The translations under genes and the position numbers were made by a program. Of a stretch of 64,000 nt of DNA, positions 8,403-15,990 are shown piece by piece (positions within the stretch are counted from its first letter, which is position 1; the number at the start of each line of letters is the position of its first letter). The DNA is from Polaribacter porphyrae (lineage in GTDB: Bacteria; Bacteroidota; Bacteroidia; Flavobacteriales; Flavobacteriaceae). The notes under the pieces are model-generated. The model ran no database searches. It worked only from the letters and a program-made list of their open reading frames with translations, and had not been told where the DNA came from. The stretch is from contig NZ_MSCN01000001.1 in the NCBI RefSeq assembly GCF_002954685.1, positions 3,699,977 to 3,763,976 of the forward strand. The letters are read 5' to 3'.

Positions 8403-10127
8403 ATGAAAAAACTATTTATATTTCTGTTTTTACTTTTTTCAACAACTTTTTTTTCGCAAGAATTAAAGCAAGATTGGAAATTTTCATCAATAAAAAAAGC
8501 AGATGGAACAGTATTATTTGAAATTGATTCTACTGATAGTTTTTCTCTAAAAGAAGGAAAATTTTCATATTCTCTTAAAAATAAAAATGATTTAAAAGCA
8601 TCAGGAAACTACATAAGACAAAACAATTTATTAATATTTAATTACAAAACGCCAAAAGATACTATTAGATATTATAATATAGTTTCTTTAACAGAAAATA
8701 ATTTAGTTTTTTCTGAAAACGATGTTCTATATGCTTTTAAAAATGATAGAACACCAGAAACAACAAATGTAGATGTTGTTAAAGACGACATTATTAAAAA
8801 AAATGATAAAATAATTGAAAGTAAGGGTTTTTCTATAACTACTTTGTGGAGAGGTGTTTTAGGAATGATTTCACTGATTATCATTGCATTTTTGTTTAGT
8901 GCAAATAGAATGGCTATAGATTGGAAAAAAGTAGGTATTGGTTTGTCTTTGCAATTAGTTATTGCAATTGGTGTTTTAAAAGTTGGTTTTATTCAAAAAG
9001 GATTTGAATTAGTAGGTAAACTTTTTATTCAAATTCTTGAGTTTACTAAAGCTGGGAGTGAATTTTTATTTGCTGGTTTTGTGGGTGATATGGATAAATT
9101 TGGGTACATATTTGCCTTTCAAGTATTGCCAACAATTATTTTCTTTTCAGCCTTAACATCACTACTATTTTATTTAGGCATTATTCAATGGATTGTTAAA
9201 ATTTTAGCCATAGGTTTATCAAAGTTTTTAGGAATTTCAGGTATGGAAAGTTTATCAGTAGCAGGTAATATCTTTTTAGGTCAAACCGAAGCTCCATTAT
9301 TAATAAAGGCATATTTAGAAAAAATGAATAAATCTGAAATGCTATTAGTAATGATTGGTGGAATGGCTACTGTTGCAGGTGCTGTTTTAGCGGCTTACAT
9401 AGGCTTTTTAGGTGGTGGAGATAAAGAATTAGAATTGGTTTTTGCAAAACATTTATTAGCAGCTTCAGTAATGGCAGCTCCAGGTGCTATTGTAATTTCA
9501 AAAATACTATATCCACAAACTGAAAAAGTAAATACAGATGTAACTGTATCTCAAGAAAAAATTGGTTCTAATGTTTTAGACGCAATTGCTAATGGTACCA
9601 CAGAAGGTTTACGTTTAGCGGTTAATGTAGGAGCAATGTTGTTGGTTTTTGTTGCAGTAATTGCAATGATTAATGGCGGTTTAGATTTAATAGGTAGTGT
9701 TACTTCATTAAACGAGATTATCTCATCAAATACTGGTTATGAAAAATTATCTTTAGAATTTATTTTAGGATATATTTTTGCACCTTTAATGTGGTTAATA
9801 GGTGTGCCAACAACAGATATGGCGTTAATGGGGCAACTATTAGGTATTAAATTAGCTGCAAGTGAATTTGTAGGCTATATACAATTGGCTGAATTAAAAA
9901 ATATAGCAAGTGCAACACATTTAACGTATAATAAATCTATAATTATGGCTACTTATATGTTATGTGGTTTTGCAAATTTTGCATCTATAGGAATACAAAT
10001 AGGAGGTATAGGTTCTTTAGCTCCTGGTCAACGTAAAACGTTATCAGAATTTGGAATTAAAGCTTTAATAGGTGGTACAATTGCATCTTTAATGTCTGCA
10101 ACAATAGCAGGTATGATTATAGGTTAA
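8403..10127 (+). CDS. NupC-type concentrative nucleoside transporter with an N-terminal extracytoplasmic domain
   Basis: The 574-residue protein has three parts. Residues 1-19 are a signal peptide (hydrophobic run ending FFSQE). Residues of about 20-130 are a beta-rich, lipocalin-like segment that should lie in the periplasm. From about residue 150 on it is a polytopic CNT/NupC transporter with the conserved GQTEAPLLIKAYL and the later LMWLIGVPTTDMALMGQLLG. CNT transporters import nucleosides with H+ or Na+. The extra domain is absent from E. coli NupC; it may bind substrate or a partner, but that is inference. The stop is 18 bases from the convergent ankyrin gene, with no clear hairpin between. 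Confidence 0.88.
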   Translation: MKKLFIFLFLLFSTTFFSQELKQDWKFSSIKKADGTVLFEIDSTDSFSLKEGKFSYSLKNKNDLKASGNYIRQNNLLIFNYKTPKDTIRYYNIVSLTENNLVFSENDVLYAFKNDRTPETTNVDVVKDDIIKKNDKIIESKGFSITTLWRGVLGMISLIIIAFLFSANRMAIDWKKVGIGLSLQLVIAIGVLKVGFIQKGFELVGKLFIQILEFTKAGSEFLFAGFVGDMDKFGYIFAFQVLPTIIFFSALTSLLFYLGIIQWIVKILAIGLSKFLGISGMESLSVAGNIFLGQTEAPLLIKAYLEKMNKSEMLLVMIGGMATVAGAVLAAYIGFLGGGDKELELVFAKHLLAASVMAAPGAIVISKILYPQTEKVNTDVTVSQEKIGSNVLDAIANGTTEGLRLAVNVGAMLLVFVAVIAMINGGLDLIGSVTSLNEIISSNTGYEKLSLEFILGYIFAPLMWLIGVPTTDMALMGQLLGIKLAASEFVGYIQLAELKNIASATHLTYNKSIIMATYMLCGFANFASIGIQIGGIGSLAPGQRKTLSEFGIKALIGGTIASLMSATIAGMIIG

Positions 10128-10145
10128 TAAAAAGTAATAGTTTAA

Positions 10146-10574
10146 CTATAAGGATTTTAAATACTTATAGACATCTTCTTTTTTATATTTTTTTGCATAA
10201 TCTAAAGCAGAGCGTCCTTTATAAGTTTTATTAATATCGGCTTTATTTTTAATTAATAATTTTGCCATTTCTAAACGTCCATATTTAGCTGTATATAATA
10301 AAGGTGTTTTGCCTGTACATGCTTTATTTACATCTATGTTCTTTGATATAAGCATTTTAAAACAAGATAAAGCGTTAAATTTTATAGTTAGATTTAGTAA
10401 AGTGTAGTTTGAGTTTCCTGCTTCAAAACAAGTATTTTTATTATCATTCGTAATTAATTTTTTTAAGGATGTAGCATCATCATCTTTCAAAGCATATTTT
10501 ATATTTGAAGAAATCTCTTGAGAAAAAATAGAGATTGTGCACAAGAGTAAAAAGGTAGATAAAATTGTTTTCAT
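10146..10574 (-). CDS. Secreted ankyrin-repeat protein
   Basis: Translation most likely starts at 10574 (MKTILSTFLLLCTISIFSQ), because this gives a clean signal peptide; the longer frame upstream adds 21 residues without one and overlaps the HTH gene. The mature part of about 120 residues holds three to four ankyrin repeats, the clearest being GKTPLLYTAKYGRLEMAKLL and GRSALDYAKKYKKEDVYKYL. Ankyrin repeats bind other proteins; no enzyme domain is present. It lies 23 bases downstream of the HTH gene and may be the last gene of that operon. Confidence 0.8.
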   Translation of the reverse strand: MKTILSTFLLLCTISIFSQEISSNIKYALKDDDATSLKKLITNDNKNTCFEAGNSNYTLLNLTIKFNALSCFKMLISKNIDVNKACTGKTPLLYTAKYGRLEMAKLLIKNKADINKTYKGRSALDYAKKYKKEDVYKYLKSL

Positions 10575-10597
10575 AATATTGATTTTTAAATTGATAA

Positions 10598-10804
10598 TTA
10601 ATCTTCTTGGTATTCTAAAATATCTGCAGGTTGGCAATCTAAAGCTTTACAAATTGCTTCTAAAGTGGAAAAGCGAATGGCTTTTGCTTTACCCGATTTT
10701 AAGATGGATAAGTTTGCTGTGGTAATGCCAATAATTTCTGCCAATTCTTTACTCCGCATTTTGCGTTTGGCAAGCATTACATCAAGGTTTACAATGATTG
10801 CCAT
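10598..10804 (-). CDS. Small XRE-family HTH regulator (YozG-like)
   Basis: The 68-residue protein is a single Cro/CI helix-turn-helix domain: LAKRKMRSKELAEIIGITTA is the first helix and the HTH, then a C-terminal ALDCQPADILEY. This small family is regularly encoded beside DUF2975 membrane proteins, as here: its ATG is 2 bases from the stop of the DUF2975 gene. It is a plausible repressor of its own operon; the 14-bp inverted repeat over the operon promoter is the natural candidate operator (inference). Confidence 0.9.
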   Translation of the reverse strand: MAIIVNLDVMLAKRKMRSKELAEIIGITTANLSILKSGKAKAIRFSTLEAICKALDCQPADILEYQED

Positions 10805-10805
10805 A

Positions 10806-11345
10806 TTATATTGTTAAATCGTTTTCTTGTTGAATACTGTTACCTTTTTTAATCAAATCTAAATACAGGTATAAAAAGAATGCGACTATTAAATGAATTA
10901 AAACAAAGAAATGAGGTTCATCAAAATATAAATTTCCATAAATAATATATCTCAAAATGACACCTAAAAAGCCTATGATTACTGGTATAAAATTTAGCTT
11001 GTAAAACAGAGTTAGTTTTTTTATTGAATTTTGAGTAAATGTTTTTTCTGCAATAAAAATTTGAAAAAAAGTTTGTAAAACATAAAAGTATATGGCATAA
11101 AAAATCATAGTAAACCATAGTAGAATTACTGTATAAGAAAGTAAAAACTTTACAAAAAGTTGAATGAAAGGTACTTTTAATGACGCATAACTATCTTCTC
11201 CTTTTTTAGAAATTTCAACCATTGGAATATTCCATTCGAAAAAATATTCAAAAAAAGATAAAATAGAGAATAACAACACAAAACTTGCAAACAAGGCAAA
11301 GCCCCAGAAGAAAATCTTTGATGATAGATAAGCTATTTTTTTCAT
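10806..11345 (-). CDS. DUF2975 membrane protein (downstream copy)
   Basis: The 179-residue protein has four predicted membrane spans (residues of about 10-32, 65-90, 112-132, 145-163) with an extracytoplasmic segment after the first span. The pattern fits DUF2975. The start overlaps the stop of the Coa1-like gene by 4 bases (ATGA), a sign of translational coupling. The C terminus QQENDLTI shares its last seven residues with the other DUF2975 protein in this operon, although the rest has diverged, so the tail may be functional. Function is unknown in the family; association with small XRE regulators suggests a signalling pair. Confidence 0.75.
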   Translation of the reverse strand: MKKIAYLSSKIFFWGFALFASFVLLFSILSFFEYFFEWNIPMVEISKKGEDSYASLKVPFIQLFVKFLLSYTVILLWFTMIFYAIYFYVLQTFFQIFIAEKTFTQNSIKKLTLFYKLNFIPVIIGFLGVILRYIIYGNLYFDEPHFFVLIHLIVAFFLYLYLDLIKKGNSIQQENDLTI

Positions 11346-11767
11346 ATCTTTTTGTTATTTAGGAGTTTAATTTTTTTATTTGAATTTGGTATAGTAACAT
11401 ATATATTTTTATAAATCCACTTTGAATTTTCTTTAAATGCTACTACATTTAATATAGCAGAACCTTTTTCTCCTATCAAGCCAATTTTTAAATCAACAGA
11501 ATTTTGATTGATGTTAAGACCATTTCCTCCTAAACTAAATGTAAAACTGCCTTTCTTTTTCTGTTTATCAGAATTTTTTTCAATTACAATATTGTTACCT
11601 ATAATTTCTTTTAATTCATCATTATTTTTTGCTTTTTCAATTGCATATTCTTTTGGTTCAGCATTATCAAATTTATTGGTCATCATTTTATTGAAAAGAC
11701 TCATACCAACAATACCAGTAATACATAAAAAGATTAAAAATAGACTTGATACTATTATTTTTTTCAT
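11342..11767 (-). CDS. Coa1-like single-span membrane protein
   Basis: The 141-residue protein has an N-terminal membrane anchor (residues of about 5-25) and a small extracytoplasmic domain. The pattern YAIEKAKNNDELKEIIG, then a strand-rich part ending SKWIYKNIYVTIP, matches proteins usually labelled cytochrome c oxidase assembly factor Coa1 family in Flavobacteriia. A paralogue lies at 18562-19005. In eukaryotes Coa1 assists Cox1 assembly, but no oxidase gene is nearby and the bacterial role is unproven. It sits between two DUF2975 genes with 2 and -4 base spacing, so it is certainly part of their operon. Confidence 0.65.
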   Translation of the reverse strand: MKKIIVSSLFLIFLCITGIVGMSLFNKMMTNKFDNAEPKEYAIEKAKNNDELKEIIGNNIVIEKNSDKQKKKGSFTFSLGGNGLNINQNSVDLKIGLIGEKGSAILNVVAFKENSKWIYKNIYVTIPNSNKKIKLLNNKKI

Positions 11768-11769
11768 AA

Positions 11770-12273
11770 TTATATAGTTAAATCGTTTTCTTGTTTATGA
11801 GCTTTCGCTATTTTAAAAACTTCGCTTAAAATCAAAAAGAATAAGCCCAAACATATAAGTACAATATGTTCATTTAAACCAAGTTCAAAGCTTATTTTCT
11901 GTTGATAGTATATCCTAATAATAAAGGAGATACTTATAGAAACAATACCAGAGATACTTAATAAATTTCCAATTTTTTTAAAAGAAGATATTACTATAAT
12001 ATCAAATATTTTAGTATTTATAAAGTAGCGTAATGTTTTTCTAAAAAAATATAAGGCTGCAAGAATTAGTAAATAATTCAAAGCAGAAATGATTAAAAGT
12101 GTTTTAGAAAGCCAATCATTTGCATTAAAATTAACTGAATTTATCTTTATATCAAGACCACTTAAATCTCTAAATAATACAGCTAAAACTAAACCTATCA
12201 CTAAAAGTATAGCAGGCATAGAAATAATCCATACTAAATCTATGATGGCTTTTAAGATGTGAATTTTTCGCAT
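11770..12273 (-). CDS. DUF2975 membrane protein (upstream copy, first gene of operon)
   Basis: The 167-residue protein has four predicted membrane spans (about 12-32, 55-75, 95-115, 130-150) and resembles the second DUF2975 protein of the operon. Both end in QENDLTI. This copy has no HTH gene of its own directly downstream; a duplication of one membrane gene within a DUF2975-HTH unit would explain the layout. The start codon abuts a 14-bp inverted repeat that overlaps the promoter. Confidence 0.72.
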   Translation of the reverse strand: MRKIHILKAIIDLVWIISMPAILLVIGLVLAVLFRDLSGLDIKINSVNFNANDWLSKTLLIISALNYLLILAALYFFRKTLRYFINTKIFDIIVISSFKKIGNLLSISGIVSISISFIIRIYYQQKISFELGLNEHIVLICLGLFFLILSEVFKIAKAHKQENDLTI

Positions 12274-12323
12274 ATTTTAATATATTTTGACACTACAAAT
12301 ATATTAAAATTATTGTTTATCAA
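12274..12323 (-). promoter_or_regulatory. Promoter of the DUF2975 operon, overlapped by a perfect inverted repeat
   Basis: Reading leftward: TTG (12323-12321), 17 bases, then TATATTTG (12303-12296), an exact match to the Flavobacterium promoter form. A perfect 14-bp inverted repeat (12274-12287 with 12297-12310, 9-nt centre TGACACTAC) covers most of the -7 element and the whole short leader up to the start codon. A repressor bound here would block transcription. High AT content is a caution. Confidence 0.6.
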
Positions 12324-12368
12324 TAATAAATTATCAAAAATTAGTAATATTTTAAGTTTTGAGCAAAA

Positions 12369-12399
12369 AAAAATCAGAAGTAACTTACTTCTGATTTTT
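12369..12399 (-). terminator. Intrinsic terminator after the BI-1 gene
   Basis: A perfect 12-bp stem (12369-12380 with 12388-12399), 7-nt loop TAACTTA; the leftward exit is only partly T-rich. It lies 28 bases past the stop of the BI-1 gene. Confidence 0.78.
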
Positions 12400-12426
12400 T
12401 GTAAAATATGATGTTTTTTACCTAAT

Positions 12427-13128
12427 CTAATCTCTAGACATAAATATCTGTAAAACATACCAAAATAATAACATTAAAGAAGCAAATAAACCTAAAGAAG
12501 CAGGAATATAATCTTCTGTTCCGTATTTATTAATCAAGTTTGAGGTTTGGTATAAAATAGAGCCTCCTGCTAACAAGCACATTGCTACAGAAAACCATAA
12601 ACCTAAATTAAAACCAAATAAAGCTCCTGCTATAATTAAACCAATTGCAATAAAAAAACCAATAGTTAAACCAGCTTTTAAAAATGAAAAATCTTTTTTT
12701 GTGATAAATACAATTGCCGAAATTCCTGTAAATAATGCCAAAGTAACTATAGCAGCTTGCTGAACTAATTCTCCACTTTCAGTATAAATCATTGCAATTG
12801 CTAAAAGAGGTATAAAAATAATAGCTTGTGCAAAAACGTATAGTGCATACGCCATATATTGTATGTTCTTATCAGCTGTTTTTAAAACTGTACTTTCTGC
12901 ATAGTTGGTAATCAACATAAAACCTCCCAGCATTATTAGCCAACGCCAACCTTGTGTCATAGACATCATAAAGTTTACAATTGTATCACTTTGTAAAAGG
13001 AGGTATTCAAAAAGAACAAATAATAAAACGCCACCTGCAACATGTTTGTAGGTTTTTTTATAAAATTCTACACGAACTTGATCTGTAGATTCAATTAATA
13101 AGGTTTTGTTTTCAAAAGTGTTTTCCAT
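12427..13128 (-). CDS. Bax inhibitor-1 / YccA family membrane protein
   Basis: The 233-residue protein has seven predicted membrane spans and the BI-1/YccA layout, with a hydrophilic N terminus of about 30 residues (VEFYKKTYKHVAGGVLLFVLF at the first span). The family includes pH-sensitive calcium leak channels and E. coli YccA, which modulates FtsH. Which applies here is unknown. The gene stands alone, with a terminator downstream and a palindromic repeat 13 bases upstream of its start. Confidence 0.88.
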   Translation of the reverse strand: MENTFENKTLLIESTDQVRVEFYKKTYKHVAGGVLLFVLFEYLLLQSDTIVNFMMSMTQGWRWLIMLGGFMLITNYAESTVLKTADKNIQYMAYALYVFAQAIIFIPLLAIAMIYTESGELVQQAAIVTLALFTGISAIVFITKKDFSFLKAGLTIGFFIAIGLIIAGALFGFNLGLWFSVAMCLLAGGSILYQTSNLINKYGTEDYIPASLGLFASLMLLFWYVLQIFMSRD

Positions 13129-13141
13129 AGGTTTTAATTTT

Positions 13142-13162
13142 ATACTGAACTTGTTTCAGTAT
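13142..13162. repeat. Palindromic dispersed repeat, intergenic copy
   Basis: Arms ATACTGAA (13142-13149) and TTCAGTAT (13155-13162) around CTTGT. The same element occurs inside the ketosynthase gene (19709-19729) and inside bioF (15416-15436). Here it lies just past the umuD stop and could also act as a weak 3' hairpin for that transcript. Confidence 0.75.
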
Positions 13163-13191
13163 CTATTTAATAAAATATTTGTTAAGTATAG

Positions 13192-13626
13192 TTATACTTT
13201 TTTAATTACATTAGTTACAATTCCCCAAATTACAAAATCATTATCTTCTGTAATATTGATAATTGGATAATTAGGATTTTCTGGTTGTAACCAAACTTCA
13301 TTTTTTTCTACTCGTAAACGTTTTACAGTAAATTCACCATCTAAAAAGCAGACTGCTATTTTATTATTGGCAGGCTCTAAACTTCTGTCAATTACTAATA
13401 AATCGTTATCATCTAAACCAGCATTAATCATAGATTGTCCTTTTACTTTGGCAAAAAAAGTGGCATCTTTATTTCTGATGAGTTCATCATCTAAAGAAAT
13501 TCGGGTTTCTCTAAAATCATCTGCAGGTGATGGGAAACCAGCTGAAATTCCAACATCAACTAAAATTGCTCCAATTCCAGAAGATGTTTTTGGTGTAAAA
13601 AAAGTAAGAGTTTTAGAAGCTATCAT
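13192..13626 (-). CDS. umuD: UmuD-like LexA-family self-cleaving subunit of error-prone polymerase
   Basis: The 144-residue protein lacks a DNA-binding domain and is an S24 peptidase of the UmuD type. A likely self-cleavage site is Ala29-Gly30 in ISAGFPSPADD, the same place as Cys-Gly in E. coli UmuD. The catalytic dyad is Ser65 (KGQSMINAG) and Lys102 (FTVKRL). UmuD' forms DNA polymerase V with UmuC. It is the third gene of bioF-bioD-umuD, 8 bases behind bioD; umuC lies across the divergent promoter with bioA. The partition of umuD and umuC to opposite transcripts, each with a biotin gene, is unusual. Confidence 0.93.
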   Translation of the reverse strand: MIASKTLTFFTPKTSSGIGAILVDVGISAGFPSPADDFRETRISLDDELIRNKDATFFAKVKGQSMINAGLDDNDLLVIDRSLEPANNKIAVCFLDGEFTVKRLRVEKNEVWLQPENPNYPIINITEDNDFVIWGIVTNVIKKV

Positions 13627-13634
13627 ACTGCAAA

Positions 13635-14243
13635 TTACAATTTTTCTCTGAACTTTTCTGCATATTCTTTAATTACATTTTTATCAAAGTAAGGCTCTTC
13701 ATCAATTCTACCAATCACGTTTACATTTGTCATTTTTTTGATAATGCTTTCTGTAGTAGGATGCTCATCACCAGAAAAAATAATTGATACATCAAATCCT
13801 TTTTCTTGTAATAATTTTACAGTTAATAGGGTATGATTGATACTTCCTAAATAATGACGAGAAACTACAATAACTTTATAATCGGGTTGTATTAAATCTA
13901 AAATTGTATCTGTATCATTTAAAGGAACTAACAAACCTCCTGCACCTTCAATTACTAAATTATTATTAGTTTTTGGAATTTTTATCTTATTTATGTCAAT
14001 CTTAATTCCATCAATTGCTGCAGCTGCATGAGGACTCATAGGTGTTTGTAAGGCATATGAATTTGGGTAAAATATTGATTTTTTATTCGAAATAAAGCGT
14101 TGTACTTTATGGGTATCAGAATTTTCTAAATCTCCTGCTTGCACAGGTTTCCAATAATCTGCCTCTAAAGCTTCTGTTACAATTGCTGCAGCTACTGTTT
14201 TGCCAACTTCTGTAGATATGCCTGTTATAAAATATGTTTTCAT
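13635..14243 (-). CDS. bioD: Dethiobiotin synthetase
   Basis: The 202-residue enzyme closes the ureido ring of dethiobiotin from diaminopelargonate, CO2 and ATP. The P-loop GISTEVGKT is at residues 8-16, and KPVQAGD and EGAGGLLVPL give the conserved substrate loops. Slightly short but complete. It is followed by umuD after 8 bases and preceded by bioF, with a degenerate palindromic repeat in the 66-base gap between bioF and bioD. Confidence 0.95.
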   Translation of the reverse strand: MKTYFITGISTEVGKTVAAAIVTEALEADYWKPVQAGDLENSDTHKVQRFISNKKSIFYPNSYALQTPMSPHAAAAIDGIKIDINKIKIPKTNNNLVIEGAGGLLVPLNDTDTILDLIQPDYKVIVVSRHYLGSINHTLLTVKLLQEKGFDVSIIFSGDEHPTTESIIKKMTNVNVIGRIDEEPYFDKNVIKEYAEKFREKL

Positions 14244-14261
14244 TTTAAAATTCTGTTTTGA

Positions 14262-14294
14262 TATGCTAAACTTGTTTCAGTATTTCAGCATCTC
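14262..14294. repeat. Degenerate copy of the palindromic repeat between bioF and bioD
   Basis: Contains AAACTTGTTTCAGTAT, most of the core of the element at 13142-13162, followed by TTCAGCATCTCA, with outer arms ATGCT and AGCAT. It appears to be a rearranged or compound copy. Confidence 0.55.
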
Positions 14295-14309
14295 ATTATT
14301 TTTATCATT

Positions 14310-15956
14310 TTAATTTTTAAAAAGCGTTTTACAATGATTACAGATTAGTTTTCTACCTTCAAAAAAAGGAAATAACATATAAAAGAAATTTTTTCTGTGA
14401 AGAGGTGCTACTAAAATTTTATTAGAATTGCATTTAGGGCAATAAATATCATTTCCGTTTTTATCTTTTTGATAGGTTCTTATTTCATTATAAACTTCAA
14501 CTGCTTTTTCAAAATCATTTTTATGAACTAACAATTTTACACCACCAATAGCACCGCTAATTAAAGGATCAGAATCTATAGTAGTTTCATCCATTAACAT
14601 TGTATCAAAACCATCAGCATCCAATCTAGATTTTGTAACGTGGGCTTCTGCTGAATATTCAAAAACAGCTAAAATTTTATAATTATCATTCATAAACAAA
14701 TGTTGGTTTACAAAAATACTTAAGAACTCTAAAACTTCGCTAATTTCTTTTTTAGAATTATAACCATGCAAACAAAAACGCAAACGTTCTTTATTTTGAG
14801 GAACTGTAGGTGATAAAATGGCTTTTACATCATAATGGTTTTGTTGTAGTTTTTCAGCAATTGCTTTCACTTTTTCATTCCTAGGAATTATACAACAATG
14901 AATGGCAGAACAACTTGGAATAAATCCCCATTGTCTTTCAGACATTTCCCCAAAAAGAAAAGTCGGAAAGTTTAATCTTTTTACTTCTTTTATAAAATGA
15001 TGAATATTTTGTTGAAGTTTAGTCGTATTCTGACTGTCATCTTGATTACAGTCGAAAGGTGTTTGTAATTCATCATAAGAAACTTTAATTGTAGCCAAAG
15101 AATGAGGAGAAAGTCCTGTTGTGTAAATAAAACTCCGTGCAAAATTCACTAAATAGGTTTGCAAAGCTGTACTTCCTAAAATAGCTGCTCCATGGCAACC
15201 TAAAGCTTTCCCAAAAGTGATGATTCTTGCAAAAACTTCATGTTGTAAGTTGAGTTTCTGAATCAAACCAGCTGCAAAAACACCAACTGCATGTGCTTCA
15301 TCAACAATTAAAAAAGCGTTGTGTTTCTTACAGATTTTAGTAACTGCAACTAAATCTGGAGAATCTCCATCCATAGAAAAAACAGATTCTGTGACAACGT
15401 ATATTGTTTGATGTGATTCTGAATCAAGTTCAGAATCACGCTCTTTGTCACTTTGAGCTTGTCGAAAAATCTCATTCTTATCAATAAAATTTAGCAATCT
15501 CTTTTCCAAATCCTCCAAATCATTATGCAAAAACTTAAACGCTTTGGCATTACTTAATTTAATTCCATCTCTTATAGATGCATGAATAAACTCATCATAC
15601 AAAATAATATCTCCACGTTGTGGAACTGATGAGAAAAAACCAATATTGGCATCATAACCTGAATTGAAAATAGTTGTAGATTCAGTTTGATGAAAGGTAC
15701 TTAAAAAGGACTCAATTTCAGAATATAATTGATGATTTCCTGACAATAATCTACTGCCTGTTGCTCCATTCTGTTTGATGCCTTTATCAACTAAAAATTG
15801 ATGTGTTTTATCAAAAATAATTTCAGATTTGGCAAACCCTAAATAATCATTAGAAGAAAAATCAATCAAATTTGATGATGACTTTAAGCCACGCAAAGCA
15901 TTCTGCTCTTTACGAGATTTTAATTGATTTGTTAACTTCTTTGGCAAATTCATCAT
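14310..15956 (-). CDS. bioF: 8-amino-7-oxononanoate synthase with C-terminal DUF2007 and zinc-ribbon extension
   Basis: Residues 1 to about 415 are BioF, the PLP enzyme that joins pimeloyl thioester and alanine. Marks are SSNDYLGF, FNSGYDANIGF, VVTESVFSMDGD, VDEAHAVGVF and the PLP lysine in TFGKALGCHGAA. From Met422 (MNDNYKILAVFEYSAEAHVT) follows a DUF2007-like domain, then a zinc ribbon with CPKC and CNHC, in the same frame; these are usually separate proteins. A GTG/ATG restart at Met422 is possible. Residues of about 160-180 (FRQAQSDKERDSELDSESH) are encoded by dispersed repeats inserted in frame just before a catalytic-domain strand. First gene of bioF-bioD-umuD; start at 15956 or the next codon, 15953. 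Confidence 0.9.
   Translation of the reverse strand: MMNLPKKLTNQLKSRKEQNALRGLKSSSNLIDFSSNDYLGFAKSEIIFDKTHQFLVDKGIKQNGATGSRLLSGNHQLYSEIESFLSTFHQTESTTIFNSGYDANIGFFSSVPQRGDIILYDEFIHASIRDGIKLSNAKAFKFLHNDLEDLEKRLLNFIDKNEIFRQAQSDKERDSELDSESHQTIYVVTESVFSMDGDSPDLVAVTKICKKHNAFLIVDEAHAVGVFAAGLIQKLNLQHEVFARIITFGKALGCHGAAILGSTALQTYLVNFARSFIYTTGLSPHSLATIKVSYDELQTPFDCNQDDSQNTTKLQQNIHHFIKEVKRLNFPTFLFGEMSERQWGFIPSCSAIHCCIIPRNEKVKAIAEKLQQNHYDVKAILSPTVPQNKERLRFCLHGYNSKKEISEVLEFLSIFVNQHLFMNDNYKILAVFEYSAEAHVTKSRLDADGFDTMLMDETTIDSDPLISGAIGGVKLLVHKNDFEKAVEVYNEIRTYQKDKNGNDIYCPKCNSNKILVAPLHRKNFFYMLFPFFEGRKLICNHCKTLFKN
15413..15474 (-). repeat. Dispersed repeat pair inserted in frame within bioF
   Basis: An 11-bp perfect inverted repeat (15413-15423 with 15429-15439, centre 15424-15428) carries the same core as 13142-13162. 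It is joined to a second repeat motif, read leftward as TTTCGACAAGCTCAAAGTGAC, familiar from flavobacterial intergenic regions (recalled, not searched). Together they code for about 20 residues in bioF without breaking the frame. Confidence 0.7.
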
Positions 15957-15990
15957 TACAAAAATAACAAAATTATATACCTTTACATTG
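15957..15990. promoter_or_regulatory. 34-bp divergent promoter region between bioF and umuC
   Basis: Leftward, TAATTTTG and TATTTTTG both fit TAnnTTTG, the latter very close to the bioF start, implying a near-leaderless mRNA. Rightward only an imperfect element (TACCTTTA) is visible. Both directions must share this tiny gap or use sites inside the opposite gene. No palindrome like a LexA box is seen. Confidence 0.4.
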
